A DNA stretch of 64,000 nucleotides, taken from Larix kaempferi. Taxonomy: Eukaryota; Streptophyta; Pinopsida; Pinales; Pinaceae. Where the stretch lies: NCBI GenBank assembly GCA_027924585.1, contig BSBM01000825.1, positions 53,501 through 117,500 of the forward strand, given 5' to 3'. Position numbers and translations under genes: made by a program. Positions 22,409 through 35,930 of the stretch are shown here, piece by piece; positions within the stretch are counted from its first letter, which is position 1; the number at the start of each line of letters is the position of its first letter. The notes under the pieces were generated by a model that did no database searches, was not told where the DNA came from, and saw only the letters and a program-made list of their open reading frames with translations.

Positions 22409-24115
22409 TGTACCCCCATTACACATACACATATCTACAATGTAAACCCATGCAATTTAAAACAATTTCCTTTACGCATCCAAGTAACAGCTTCATTAGT
22501 CTCGTTAATTTCCCATCAACATAATTCAAACACAGGCGGACAGAATCATGCCATCCGCACTCATAAACATATCAAAGTTTAATTCTATATTTTCCTAATT
22601 CTCGGTGAAGACTATCAATCCCTTATCAGGGTGAAGGATTATTTATAAGCAAACATAAGAATGGCACAAAGCTAGATAGACATATAAAAGCTTGCTAAGC
22701 TAGCAACATAAAACAACCTTAAACATGGGAAAACATCCAGTGATCCATTCAATCATTATACCCAGATTTATGTCAATCTTTCTATGAGCAAGACATGAAC
22801 TTTCCATTCATCAAAGAAGGTTATGACAACATAAGAAAACAAAAGGTGCATAGTTAAGCATAACCAACTCATCATTCAGATACCAAATTACTACAACAGG
22901 TAGCTTATGCAACTGAAAAAAAAAAACTCATTCATGAATACAACCTTCTTATAGGATTAACATACAATATTCATGGCTTACATTTAATTATACATTCATT
23001 CCACCGATTGAACATGTTAAGAATAATTAAACACATGAATATCATAATTCATACATAGATACTTATCTGAAATTCACATAAATGTGGCAACTGGCTACAT
23101 GTGAGCCACGCTCCACCCAACCTTAGAACTTGTCCAGCCTGTACTATTTCAAATCCCAAGTTCACCCCCGAGCTGAGATCCAGACATTAACCTGAGATAT
23201 CTCACCAATTTCTCCCCAACTCACTCTCAGAGTCTCAGGTGGAAATAACAGGATAAATATATATACAAGGTTCAACAAACAATAGTTTGGTAACCAATTC
23301 CTTGTCAATTCCTCAATTGACCCACCTAAGTTCCTTCCCGAAATGTACATTGACTCATTTCACTGTAAATGTTGGGAATCCCTCTAGGCCTCATGCTTCA
23401 TTTCCAATTCACTGGTTAATTGATAGTCAATTCGGGTTATCTTAGTATAACAATGTTCAGGTTCTCTCTCTGCATTTCGGGTTCGGGTTCCTTACAGGAA
23501 ATCTCTTTCTGTTTTTATTTACTCAGCAGACACTCCTCTTGCAATGAACAGACACTTCCCCATGCTCTACATGCATTCTGCTTCTGTGCTCTGCGTGCAT
23601 TCTCCAGACCAGCGACCCAAGCTCTCTGCATGCATTTTACTCAGTGCATTCTCCTGGACTGACGACCCCCACACAGGACGTGGGTAGCATCAGCATTCCC
23701 CAAGTCCACCTGGATCACCAAGGCAACCTCGTGTCCCCTATGGGTTCCCACATGACTATCCCCATAGGCACACGTTACCTCCCCATCCTTAAGCACGATT
23801 AGTCACTAAATCATTAGTTTAATTAATAGTTAATAATAATTAATTAATAATTAATCCCCTACTAAGGATAAGGCTTAAGGGTATGGGTTTTGAGTTTATC
23901 ATAAGGTTTAAGAACAAAGTTTTAGGGAACAAGGAACCTAAGTCAACCTTACCCCCTCACAACCCTTGATTAATATCTGGATCCCCTCTTCAGTGTATTG
24001 CTCCTCATGCAGCCAACTGGTATTTATATTAAATTATTATCATGCTATGTACATACTCATAGCCACAATGTTCGAATTAGAATATCAGCTCTAACCTGGG
24101 CCAGGGGGTGTTACA
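22409..24115 (-). repeat. NA1 3' LTR (1.7 kb)
   Basis: It matches 30087-31856 along its length. On the plus strand it runs from TGTACCCCCATTACAC to GGGGGTGTTACA. It contains one or two copies of the GTGCATTCTCCAGACCA minisatellite unit, fewer than the partner LTR. Confidence 0.9.
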
Positions 24116-24130
24116 ATTCCCCTCCCCTTA
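24116..24130 (-). promoter_or_regulatory. NA1 polypurine tract
   Basis: The minus strand reads AAGGGGAGGGGAATT directly before the 3' LTR start TGTAACACC. Confidence 0.85.
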
Positions 24131-24239
24131 GAGTGTTCATCGTCCTCGATGATTAACATTGTATCAAAACATATACAAAAATTAACTGTCATAATGTTTT
24201 ATTATATACACCTTTTCAAAATAAATGCAGTTACTCTTC

Positions 24240-24652
24240 CCGCATTATATCTTCCAGTTCCCAAGTGGATTCCTCAGGACTGTAACGGGATGATTGGTCG
24301 AATTCTTCTTCATTGATCCACCTTCCTTTCCACTACTGATTGTTCCCATAATGTTTTTTACCTCTCTTTGCAGACAAATAGTGTCCTACAAATCCTTTTG
24401 GTTCATCTCATTCTACTGTCTCTGTAGCTTAAGCATCTCCCCAAGATTTTCTTGGGTCTTGGCAATTGTTTGCAGAAGGTTTTCATCCAAATCCAACTGC
24501 CATTGGTCTGCTGCCATGGTCAATGTGCAGAGTTGTCTCTCACTTTTCTCACAAGTATTACTTGCTCTGTAACAACTGCAACAAATTAAATTCAATTTCT
24601 CACATGTGAAATACATCATTGTAATTTTGTTAGGCCCAACATAACATAACAT
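24240..24652 (-). pseudogene. Pol C-terminal trace (chromodomain end) in NA1
   Basis: On the minus strand a frame ends YSPEESTWELEDIMREE and a stop about 110 bases before the polypurine tract. The pattern S.EE.TWE.ED.MRE matches the last helix of chromodomains at the end of Ty3 chromovirus integrases. Upstream in the same direction, a second frame (24413-24652) reads QWQLDLDENLLQTIAKTQENLGEMLKLQRQ-like residues with a heptad feel, possibly a coiled coil. No other pol motif is present upstream. I take this as the tail left after deletion of the coding region. Confidence 0.45.
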
Positions 24653-27600
24653 TAAAATCAGTCAATTAATTTCCCAAGTGATAGGGAGAAGTCCATGCTA
24701 CATCCAAGTGACTTTCACACTTTTCATGCTTTCCCAACATGCACATGAACTCATGCATGTGCATACTTTCATAAGGAATTAACTAATTGAGTCTTCATAA
24801 GTATTTCAAGCAATCAACCACAACCATTTCTCAGCCAAAACACGCATTCAATCCATTTTTATGTTTTCTATAATGCATCAATTAAAAAGGAAAAATGAGT
24901 GTAAGAGTTTCCCCCTCTTAGTCTTGTTCTAATCCAGAGTCACACCAACAATGTGGTTTCATGCTCAGCCTCTTTCACTTCAATATGAGTACTTGACTTG
25001 CGCTTTCTTGGCTATGACACTTAGTGTCTGATGTCTTTCCCAGGCCTCTCATCCAAGGGAACCTTTTTAAGTAGAGTCACTCTAGTGCTATTCAGAGCTT
25101 ATGCTCAACACATAATGAGTAGTCTATGTGTTCCATATCTTCTGCTCAACACATATATGTCATCCATGTGCTCCAGAGCTTATGTTCAACACATGATGAG
25201 TAGTCCATGTGCTCCATGAGTCTGCCGCATCAAATTATATATGTTCGAGCTGACACACAAAATGAATAAGCTAGTTCATTAGTATTTATGTTCTACTTTG
25301 GTGAACATATTTCATAACATTCACTACCAAATATTGCAATACCAGGAATGCGTCCATTCCCTTAGGTATAGTCAATATTGATATCCCTAACATAAATCAA
25401 CACTAGAAAGGTGTGCACCCCTCACTGATGTGAACTTATGCAGGTCCTACTCTTACTTCAAGCAGTCTGAAATAGTGTAAATAAAATAAAACATGCTCTT
25501 CATATTAACTCTAGTAACTATACATGTCTATATATCAGCTAGGGTTACATAACACTTATCTCTTTTTGTAGATGTACTTTCTCTTCCTTTGCGAGGAGTG
25601 GGTCTCCCTTCTCTGATTTGTCAGTCCCTCAGTTTTCCACCCCAATCTCTTTCACGTTACACTTATGCCCTATTTAGCATAAATTTTACCATTTCACTCA
25701 CATGGATTTCCACCATGTAGTGTAGATGAGGCATCCTCATACTGTTGGGATTTTGCAAGCGGCACCACTATGCCCATTGGGTTTTATGCTTGTTACCATA
25801 ACATGGACACCCACTTACACATGTCCTCCTGACACAGTTATATACAATCCAACAGTGATTAGCAATCATCAATAGTTTTCAAGTATGAAATTTACAAGTC
25901 TGAAATGGACAATATGTTATGTGCATAGCAAAGTTTACAACCATGAGATCATTCTCATGATGTTTGACTCTTGCACATGGTAGATTTTCAGCCTTCACCA
26001 TGGACTTACCCACCTTGCCATGTCCCAAGCAATCTACCTGAAATATGAACTCAAACCAGTCAAACACTTTGAGTCTTTCATGCATATAACATTTTTATTG
26101 CAATAGTCATTAAAGTGATTTTCATAATTATAATCACCCAATCATTCAATCACTTTCAACTGCTAACATCTTCTTACAACGAAATGTATAGGTGTATTTT
26201 ATATGCCTCTTCATCATAATAAAATTTAAAAGACACCATCACGTTGTTTATGTAATTGTAATAAACTTTCGATACCCATTAATTCCTAGTCATAACCTTT
26301 ATACAGCCCTGTCCTTCCACAGAATATGCTGGAAGCCCTCTCATCATGACTACCTCCATCTAATCCTTCCTGCATTCACATCAACTCATGAAATGATCTC
26401 AAAATTACCATTAATTCAACATTTCATTCATTATTTAATTTGCAATGACACATACACATCCCAATTATGTATTCACACAATGCATCACAACATGTGCAAC
26501 CACACACATGTATGCACATTAACAACACTTACACAAATTTTTTATATGCACTTACTCAATGCTTAATCACAAGATTTACAAGATATTTTTAATGAACATT
26601 TACTAAATGCATCCAATGCACTACCACATTGATCAAGAACATCCATGTGCCTACACAGGTTTCCTACAATGGTAAGTTGGAATTGTGGCCAATGCTCCAA
26701 CACCACGTCCAGTCATCTCCCCAATCATTTGGTTGTCTATTTGATGCCCTCTTTCCCCATTCAACAACACATCCCGAGTTTTCTCACTTCGTGGTTGTTG
26801 GCAAGAGGTTACATCTTAATTTAACACCAATATGGAATTAATGGGAGGTTTGAGTAGCACTAAAGCATTACCACAAAAGGACCATAAGTCCTTACTTGCT
26901 TGATTACAACCCATAACCATTATACACATGGCATAATCTACTTTCATATGAATGCATTCAAAATTCTTAAAAAATCACATGATAACATGCCCTATGGAAT
27001 GTCATTCACACAAATGCATTTCACTATTACATGCATTCCATTTTATGATCACTAAAACATGATTAAAGGATTCTTACCCATCCTTTCTCATCACTTAATA
27101 ATATTAGCATAATGAACCTTACCTGCAAGGCTCCCATCAACCCAATGTTGTTACCTGATCAGTTGATTTCTTACTAAGGACTAAACAACCCTTCCACCGA
27201 CCTCTTGATCATAGATTTATTGCTCCAGCACTTCTTCGTAAGATTTCTTTTTATGGGAAACATCATCAGCAACATCTTCAACCATGCTTCAATTTTCTTG
27301 GTCCTATATCCAATACCATCAACAATGGTGATTATCAATCACAACAATTATCATTAGTGGCTTATTGCATATGTAGAACTCACTATTTTACCATCATGCA
27401 ATCTCACACACATTAAGTTATCATTTAACTAGATTTCATGGCTTAAAAGAGTTATCAACCTTTTGAATTTAAGGTCTTATTACCTTTATTACCCCTTTCT
27501 TGGGTATCAACTAATCGCATAATGCACTCAACAATTAAACATATCAATCGCATGATATCCAATATAACTGAAGGAATTCTTACCAGTTCCTTTATTAGCT

Positions 27601-30065
27601 CATACGGACACAAGCATACATGCATTACTTCCATTGCTTACTCTGATTTTACCTGATCAGTACGTAACTTGTGAAGCTAACATGATGCTACCACCAACCC
27701 TTGACATTTTTCTCCCAAGGATAGTCTATCCTCTTCAGTAATATGATCAATATCTTCCATCTTTCACACAATAGATTAACAACCGCATTATCCCTTGTCC
27801 ATCTTTAATACAGATGCAGTCATCAACACATGTTCAACATATTAGATATCATTATCATACACATTTTCAACATATTTCACAAGCATGACTTCTACACATA
27901 TCCATGCCTAAACACAACTCTTTAAGCTAATCCTGCAACCTCATAAGCTATATGCCTAAACATATTTATATGCATTCTCTTTCAAGCGTGCATCCAACAA
28001 TCATGCATATATGCATCATATTTATTCCTAGAAGAAAAGATATAGGATTCTCTCTTGTCTATTTTACAATCCAACTATCTTTAGCTATGATATCCACCCT
28101 CAAAACATTATTCTCTTATATTGAGAATATAATTTATCACAACCCAGTCCAGACAAAAGTAACTTGCATACGAATGAGTGTTTTTGTCACGTACGCACCT
28201 ATCCATCCAAGGCAAGGGAGGGAACATGATGCCAATCTCTGGGGCTTTCACATAAAACTCAGTCAAGTTCATTAGATTCTTATCAATAAGAGAGATGTGT
28301 GCAGATGGAAAACAAGCAAGAATGCATAGCGGAAATAAACTCATCCACACACACATATTTTATTCACAACCAGCATATCAAAATAATCATTAAATTATAC
28401 ATTGCATAGGCAAAAAAAATAGATAGAAAAACACTTATCTTCATTGTGCAATTGGTCCCAAACAACTAGCTATGCCACTGCAACGTTCCACCCAACCATA
28501 GGCTCTTCGACGACATATACTCAATCCGTCCGAAGGCCACCCATGAACTGGGCATGATTCTTACAAGGAAAAGGGGACATTCAAGCTCATGCACATCCCA
28601 ATTAATCATCTCATTTGAGCCAAGCCAGTCCACAGCTGGGTTTATCAGGCTATATTTGAACCCTGGAGGCTTACACTCAAGCTCAATCTAAAGAAATGGA
28701 TTTACCAACACGATGGCCATGGGTTTTCCCCAATTCGTTTCCAGTCAAACAGATTGAGGGATAGGAAAAACAATCATAGGGAGGAAAACGAATTCTCCTT
28801 CAGCTAATTAAGCATTCAATAGCCCAAAACGGTCTCTATGGAACCCCAAACCCATTCCTCTTCTTCCCCATGGGTATACAACACAAAAATGCCCTTCTCC
28901 CAGATGAGAATGAAGGGAAAAACAGAAAAACATGGCTGGAAAACACCCAGGTAGCTCCAAACTTGTGAGGGAGAGAGACTAGTTGATGGGTAATGTCTTG
29001 GGGAGCAATTCATGGCTCTTTTCTTGCCCAAGAAGCAAAACACGATTTCCCATGTAGGGTGGCTTTCCCATACCCAAAATTGGACAGCCATACCTCTCAT
29101 TTCCCAAGGCATTAACTACCTCAACCAACTCTTGGGAAAAATCAATGATTGGGTACAAAAGTCAACATGGGTAGTTGAGGGTTTGATGGGTTCTCTCATT
29201 GACACTTGGTTTGACTTGATTGGATCCAAGGGTTTGAATGTTTTCCCTCCAAATTCCTTGTAAAATCATGCCCCCATCTCTTGTTGCATTGCATAGCTAG
29301 TTGTGGGTATTTTATTAAATGCATATTTACATGATATTTACAATTCCATTGTGTCGGGCTAGCACATAAACCATATGCATCAATAAATCGATGGCAGGGC
29401 CTTGGCCTTGAGCTCCTCACCACGATTATATAACAAGATTACATCATTTACAATTTTAATGTGATAAGGTCAAGATGGGGATGTGACAGTTTTATGTTCC
29501 ACCCTCATGTAGATGAGGCTTATCATGGAATTTTTACCCTTACACTACCTCTTGTATCTAATAAGCTCATACAATAACCAAATTAAACATTAATCTTCTG
29601 GTAACCCAAATGAAGAATTATAAAAATAGTAATGCTTTTTTTTCATTGAATTGGTCATAACCCAAGTTTTAATAACAACCCAGAATTGCAATTGCACATT
29701 ATGCAAACCCAACAATTCAAACACACAGCCCAAACAAGATCCCAACTTGGTAGTGATTCCATGCTTATCTCAACATATCCCGTCAATGCAGATACATCCA
29801 TTATTTTCCCCAATAATTTGAAAATGCAGAAGCAACACATATTATTCACTCGAAATTTCTTAGCATAACTAATACTTCAACAATTTAGTAATGTTAAAGC
29901 ATAATCATCCTCCAAGGGAATAATCTTTCAAAATGCAAATGTAAACATACATTCAACACGTAGGATAGTTCTTCACACAAGGTTGACATACTTAATATAG
30001 AATTTGTTCAAAATATACCAATTTGGATTTCCACATATACCCAGAGGTTTGAGAGCTGTGACCTG
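24653..30065 (-). other. NA1 interior, non-coding
   Basis: No retroelement protein motif was seen in 5.4 kb on either strand, and frames are all short. It includes a three-copy tandem repeat at 25094-25220. Near 28440-29260 the sequence is less AT-rich, but frames there (for example 28816-29112, minus) match nothing I know. Confidence 0.6.
25094..25220. repeat. Three-copy tandem repeat in NA1
   Basis: Units of about 38-46 bp share GCTCAACACATAATGAGTAG, then TC.ATGTG.TCCA, at about 25094, 25138 and 25174. Confidence 0.75.
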
Positions 30066-30078
30066 TGCTCTCATACCA
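30066..30078 (-). promoter_or_regulatory. NA1 primer-binding site
   Basis: The minus strand reads TGGTATGAGAGCA, one base different from the initiator-Met complement, 8 bases inside the 5' LTR. Confidence 0.8.
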
Positions 30079-30086
30079 ATTCGTAA

Positions 30087-31856
30087 CGTACCCCATTACA
30101 CATACACATATCTACAATGTAAACCCATGCAATTTAAAACAATTTCCTTTACACATCCAAGTAACAGCTTCATTATTCTCGTTAATTTACCATAAACATA
30201 ATTCAAACACAGGCGGACAGAATCATGCCATCCGCACTCATAAACATATCAAAGTTTAATTCTATCTTTCCTAATTCTCGGTGAAGACTATAAATCCCTT
30301 AGCAGGGTGAAGGATTATTTGTAAGCAAACATAAGAAGGGAACAGATCTAGATAGACATACCAAAGCTTGTTGATTTAGAAACGTGAAACAACCTTAAAC
30401 ATGGGAAAACATCCAGTCATGCATTCAATCATTATACCCATATTTATGTCAATCTTTTTGTGAGAAAGACATGAACTTTCCATTCATCAAAGAAGGTTAT
30501 GACAGCATAAACAAACAAAAGGTGCATAATTAAGCATAACCAACTCATCACTCACATACCAAATTAATACAACAGATAACTTATGCAATTGAAAGAAAAC
30601 TCATTCATGAATAAAACCTTCTTACAGGATTACCATATCATATTCATGGCTTACATTTAATTATACATTCATTCCACCGATTGAACATGTCAAGCATAAT
30701 TAAACACATGAATATCATAATTCATGTACACAGATACTTATCGGAAATTCACATAAATGTTGCAACTGGCTGCATGTGAGCCACGCTCCACCCAACCTTA
30801 GAACTTGTCCATCCTGTACTATTTCAGCTCCCAAGTTCACCTTTGAGCTGAGATCCAGACATTAAACAGAGATATCTCACCAATTTCTCCCCAACTCACT
30901 CTTAGAGTATCAAGTGGAAATAATAGGATAAAGATATATACAGGGTTGAATAAACAACAGTTTGGCAACCAATTCCATGTCAATTCCGCAATTGACCAAC
31001 CTAAGTTCCTTCTCGAAACATACAGTGACACATTTCACTGCAAACATTGGGAATCCATCTGGGTCTCATGATTCATTGCCAATTCACTAGTTAATTCAGC
31101 CAAGGAATTCATATCCAACTTGGGTTATCTCAATATAACAATGTTCAGGTTCTCTCTCTGCATTTCGGGTTTGGGTTCCTCACAGGAAATCTCTTTCTAT
31201 TTTTCTTTACTCAATAGACATTCCTCTTGCACTCAATAGACAATTCCCCATGCTTTGTGTGCATTCTGCTTCTTTGCTCTGCGTGCATTCTCTAAACCAA
31301 CCACCCAAGCTCTCTGCGTGCATTCTGCAAACCAACCACCCAGGCTCTCTGTGTGCATTCTCCAGACCAACCACCTAGGATCTCTGCATTCATTTTCCTC
31401 CATGCATTCTCTTGGACTGACGTCCCCCACATATGCCATGGGTAGCATCAGCATTCCCCACGTCCTCTTGGATCACTGAGGCAACCTCGTGTCCCCTCTG
31501 GGATCCCATGTGGTTGTCCCCAGAGGCACACATTACCTCCCCATCCTTAAGCTCGATTAGTCACTAAATCATTAGATTGATTAATAATTAATAATATTTA
31601 ATTAATAATTAAGCCACCCACTAAGGATAAGGGTTAGGGGTATAAGGTTTTTGAACACGGGTTTAGGGAACAAGGTACCTAAGTCAACCTTACCCCCTCA
31701 CAACCCTCGATTAATATCTGGATCCCCTCTTCATCATATTGCTCCTCATGCATTCAACTGGTATTTATATTAAATTATTATCATGCTATGTACATACTCA
31801 TAGCCACAATGTTCGAATTACAATATCAGCTCTAACTTGGGCCAGGGGGTGTTACA
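30087..31856 (-). repeat. NA1 5' LTR (1.77 kb)
   Basis: Partner of 22409-24115. Its edge base is changed (CGTACCCC instead of TGTACCCC). From 30213 onward it belongs to unit 1 of the 5.7-kb triplication. Shortened copies are at 35931-37528 and 41604-43231. Confidence 0.9.
31255..31395. repeat. Minisatellite inside the NA1 LTR
   Basis: About four units of roughly 35 bp, each like CTCTGCGTGCATTCTCCAG followed by ACCAACCACCCAGG. The number of units differs between the LTR copies at 23570-23660, 36975-37070 and 42650-42760. Confidence 0.8.
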
Positions 31857-34849
31857 AAGATTGTAGCAACCAGTCGAGTCACCGACTAGTGCAACTCCCG
31901 ATAGAAGCAACAAATTGACAATATTCTTGATGAGTACTAGAACCTATTCCAAGTTCCAGACGGAGTACATATACATTGCCAAGTAAAACACTCTATTGAA
32001 CCCACTCCTCATTCTTCATTTCCTAACGCATCTGTCTACAGAACATCCATTCTAAAAAATGAAGAGATTCGTAGACAAATAAAAGACTTGATCGACAAAG
32101 GTCATATCCGACCCAGCTCCTCTCCTTGGGGAAGTCCAGTCGTCCTCATTCCAAAGAAAGACGGGACTTGGTGCATGTGCATTGACTACCGGTCCCTTAA
32201 CAAAATTTCAGTGAAGAATAGGTACCCTCTATCGTGGATAGACTAGCTCATCGATTGTATGAAAGGTGCTAAGTTCTTTACTAAGATTGACCTCAAGTCG
32301 GGATACCATCAGACTCCAATCGAGATGTCGAATGTCTGGAAAACTGCTTTCAAGACCAAGGAAGGATTGTTTGAATGGTTAGTCATGCCTTTAGGCTTAA
32401 CCAATGCACCTGCGACCTTCATGCAATACATGGACAACATTCTTCGACCCTTCATCGGAAAATGGGTCATTGTCTATCTCGATGACATATTGATTTTTAG
32501 TCGATCATGGGAATAACATGTGGGACAGCTTCAACAAGTCCTCGACACTCTCCAACAACATAGACTCTACTTGAACATGGACAAATTATCCTTTGTGATG
32601 AATAACATCAAATATTTCACATTTGTAATTAACTCTGCAGGCATTCACGTCGAGCCAGACAAAGTACAAATTATCCAAGATTGGCCCATTCCTCAAAGAA
32701 TTCAAGAACTAAGAAGTTTTCTTAGTTTAGACAATTTCTATTGACGATGCATACTCGGCTTCAGCCACATAGCCTAGCCATTGAATCAGTTGACGAAAGG
32801 AAATTGGAAGAATTGCTTCAAGTGGACACCAACACAACAAGAACCTTTTGAATAGCTAAAACACAAGCTTTGTACTGCACCTGTACTTGTGTTACCTGAT
32901 TTGCATCAACCCCTTGAGATTGAGACAGATGCATCGGACTATGCCTTGGGCACAGTGATCACTCAGTCTGGTCACCAGTCTCTTTTCATTCCAAAACTTT
33001 TAACGACACTATTAGAAGGTATTCGACATATGAAAAAGAACTGTACGCCATTGTGCAAGCTCTTAAGCAATGGAGGAATTACATCCTTGGAAAGGAAACG
33101 GTCATCCTCACTAACCATAAGCCTCTACAGTTTGCTGCGACCTGGTCGAAATTACAAACAACTTGACAACTCAAGTGGATGAATTACCTACAACAATTTT
33201 AGTTGGTAATTAAGTATCAAAAAGGTAAAGCTAACATCGTCGCCGATTATCTAAGGCTTAACACAACCACCCGTTACTCTCCTTTTTAAAATGATGAGTA
33301 TGCAGGGATATGACACCACTACTTGGCCTCAGTTGTATCAGGAAGACATCAAATTTTCATTAGTCTACCGACAAATTCAGAGTGACAAGTCGTCAACCAT
33401 TGACTATTTCTTGAAAGATACCTTGATTACAAGCGTGGACAACTTTGTGTACCGACCGGTGAGCATCAACAACAACACATTTGGGATGCACACTATAACA
33501 AGACTGCAGGACACTTTGGAGTAGCAAAGACCCTTGCTATTCTACAGAAGTATTTATTTTTTCCTACACTTAAAACCAACGTCAACAAGCACATTCGATC
33601 ATGTGTGGTTTGTGCCATTGCTAAACTGCCTAATCGACGACAGAGATTGTACACACCTTTGCAAGTTTCTATTCAAACATGAGAATATATTTCTATGGAC
33701 TGCTTGACAGGATATCCTACTACCAAACATTAGCATGACGTGATCTTCATAGTAGTCGACAGATTTTCCAAGATGGCCATTCTCATTCCATGTAAGAAGA
33801 TGACAAGAACACAACAAACCGCTCAGCTTTTCTTCACACATGTTTGGAAACACTTTGGTTCATTGACAACCATTATTTATGACCGAGATTCCAGATTCGT
33901 CAACATCTTTTAGAAGACTCTCTGGCAGTAGCTCAACACAAGACTATCATTGTCGATAGCTTTCCATCCTCAGACAGATGGACAAATAGAAGTTGTGAAT
34001 CGCTTGGTAGTACAATTGCTTCACATGTACAACCACAAGCATTGACCAACATGGGATGGAAGTCTTCCAAACATACAACATAGCTACAATCGTGCTCAAC
34101 ATAGATCTATGGGAAAGAATCCATTTGAGATTTGTTACGTATTTCAACCCTCAACACCTATCGATTTGATAATCTCCTCGACACAGTCGAACGACACTAA
34201 CTATAGCCAGCAGGAAGTTGACAAAGTATTGAAGTTTCGAGATCAAATTTGTGACATCCACCGACAAGCATAAGAAATGTTGCAATGAATAAACACGAAA
34301 GCTAAGGCCCAACATGACAAGCATCGTATCGCTCATTCATTCCAAATTGGGGATAATGTCAGGTTACATCTCGAGAAGGAACACTTCACTGGCCCATACA
34401 AGAAACTGAAACCTTTGCGATATGGTCAACATCTCAAAAAGGAATGTTTCACTGGCCCATATAAGAAAGGGAAACCTTTGCGATATGGTCCATACAGTAT
34501 TCTTCAACAGATTGGCGAAAACGCTTTCCAACTTGAAATTCCTGCATGCCTGGGTCTACATACAGTATTCAATGTGTATCTACTTCGACCATACCATGCA
34601 CCACTGTTGGAACAGAATGACTTCCAAACAACAGAACCTGATGACATCCATCCAGATGTCCAGGAGCCTCTTCCTTGCGACACCATTGTGGGGAAATGAG
34701 TACGCCATACAAGGACGAACAAAATTCCCTTGTTTCAAGTTGCTAAAGCCGAACAGATCCTAGCACAAGGAAAATGGTACTCTGCTACTGAACTGACCGA
34801 CAAGTTTCCTCACCTGAACGAGCAAACAATGGGGACCATTGTTTCTTAA
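31857..34849 (+). pseudogene. Ty3 pol, unit 1: RT, RNase H, integrase
   Basis: RT runs from about 32060 ([32 protein letters not shown]) through FTKIDLKSGYHQ and [15 protein letters not shown] to the active site YLDD (32475-32486). RNase H begins at TDASDYALGTVI (about 32925). The integrase has a zinc-binding part (H...GHFG, then SCVVC, 33490-33640), then SMDCLTGYP, a second Asp near 33880, and QTDGQIEVVNR at about 33975. After it comes a GPY-type end (about 34376-34530) and a chromodomain-like tail (GKWYSATELTDKFPHL), ending in TAA at 34847. Stops are shared with the other units, for example at 32244 and after SWE near 32515. A one-base loss near 32975 shifts the frame only in this unit. Confidence 0.9.
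34376..34501 (+). repeat. In-frame 63-bp tandem duplication in integrase end
   Basis: AAGGAACACTTCACTGGCCC at 34376 is repeated as AAGGAATGTTTCACTGGCCC at 34439. Each copy codes for 21 residues (KE.FTGPYKK..PLRYG). It is present in all three units, so it came before the triplication. Confidence 0.85.
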
Positions 34850-34860
34850 GGAAGGAGGTC
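34848..34860 (+). promoter_or_regulatory. Ty3 polypurine tract, unit 1
   Basis: AAGGAAGGAGGTC overlaps the pol stop codon and directly precedes the 3' LTR. The same tract is at 40521-40533 and 46224-46237. Confidence 0.85.
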
Positions 34861-35379
34861 TGATCAATTCTAGTAGTTGGCATTATTTTCAGATGCTAAC
34901 ATCAAATGAGACAAGTCATCGACTTCGACAAGTTCTGAACTCGACATGACTTCGACAAACTCAACCACTTCGACAAGTTCAACGACCTCAACTGTTTCAC
35001 AACGTCAACATGTAGCATCAACTTGTGACTTGCGACTGTCGAACTACGACAGATTGCCTCTCTGTCTTCCAGTCGACTGTAACGGTTGAACTTTCGAAAC
35101 CGTTCTAACTTCTCTTGTAACTGAACGTAATGGGCAGGCACCCAAGCGTCTCAGCACTTTATATAAGCAAGCAAAATATTGTAATATACAAGTCATGAAC
35201 TATACATCCAGTAATAGAGAAATCAATTTGCATTCCTGCATATTGTCTGTGTGTATGTGTTCATCTATGTAGTGTATTCCTGCTTTGCTTATTCTATTTC
35301 TTATGCTTCCGCCATAACAGAGTTGATTCATTCAATCTTATTGTTGTCCCCCTCATGCTTCCCGGGTGCATACGGATCA
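34861..35379 (+). repeat. Ty3 3' LTR, unit 1
   Basis: TGATCAATTCTAGTAG to CATACGGATCA, a match to the 5' LTR at 20215-20744. It is followed by AATTT, the probable target duplication. Confidence 0.9.
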
Positions 35380-35384
35380 AATTT

Positions 35385-35930
35385 AGTCATCCCCTAGCAA
35401 AACCATATCCATACATCATGTCCACTTTACATTTCCACCACATAGACCTTCACATATACAAAATTCCAAAGTTAAAAATTAAATTGGCTCATAATCCACC
35501 AAAAACCATGAGCCATGTTATCTAAATTTTGGATATTTTTTCTTTTCGAAAAAGAAGAAAATTTGCACATTCTCAATACCATAAGAAAATGATAAGGATA
35601 TCCAAAAAAGGAAAATTCTCCAAAAAAAAAAAATACTATGGTTCAAAACCATCAATCATAAAAAACCATCAATCACCAAAAACCATTTATCTAGTTGGAT
35701 CCTTATCCTCCCTAACTTACTCATGTGCCTATATAATGAACATGAAGGTCCCTCATTTTACAGCTTTAGACCTTTATACCTTTAGAGGCATTTCTGCCCA
35801 TTTGAGAACCATTTTCTCACCTTTCTCCATACATTACATACACCATCACTCTACCAAAATCTCCATTGAGACCCTCTCTCCCTATGTTGAGTATTGGCAC
35901 CTTGTGACGTGGAGTTGGAGAACATGTGAG
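35385..35930 (+). repeat. R1 LTR, cut copy ending unit 1
   Basis: It matches the R1 LTR from just after its tenth base and stops at GGAGAACATGTGAG, where the next unit begins. A 154-codon frame (35529-35993) runs over the junction into the NA1 LTR. The same chimaeric frame exists at 41202-41666. Confidence 0.85.

Larger units (their letters stand above)
22409..31856 (-). mobile_element. NA1: large non-autonomous LTR element (LARD-like), 9.4 kb
   Basis: On the minus strand the 5' LTR is 30087-31856 and the 3' LTR 22409-24115, both starting TGTAACACCCCCTGGCCC. The primer site TGGTATGAGAGCA (30066-30078) and a purine tract (24116-24130) are in the right places. About 6 kb of interior lies between with no gag, RT or integrase. 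Only a short chromodomain-end trace beside the purine tract (24240-24330) suggests origin from a Ty3 chromovirus, perhaps Tekay/Del-like. It lies in the Ty3 element between protease and RT, in the opposite direction. No perfect 5-bp target duplication is seen (TTTAA on the left, AAGAT on the right), so a few bases were probably lost at the right edge. Confidence 0.85.
20215..35379 (+). mobile_element. Ty3 chromovirus-like element, interrupted by NA1
   Basis: The 5' LTR (20215-20744) is followed by an initiator-Met-type primer site, gag, protease, then the NA1 insertion (22409-31856), then RT, RNase H, integrase and a chromodomain-like end, a polypurine tract and the 3' LTR (34861-35379). The order RT-RNase H-integrase is that of Ty3. 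Flanking 5-mers are ACTTT (20210-20214) and AATTT (35380-35384). With the uninterrupted paralogue CCACTTTAGTC at 16270-16280, they fit a 5-bp target duplication with one change. All frames carry stops. The right half, from the NA1 LTR onward, is present three times in tandem. Confidence 0.85.

Noticed and set aside
25094-25220. Regularly spaced repeat resembling a CRISPR array
   Set aside because: Three imperfect adjacent units without unique spacers, inside a plant retroelement.
31255-31479. Cys-rich small frame, with similar ones at 23420-23662 and 42533-42772
   Set aside because: It is a translation of the minisatellite in the NA1 LTR; the frame changes with repeat number.
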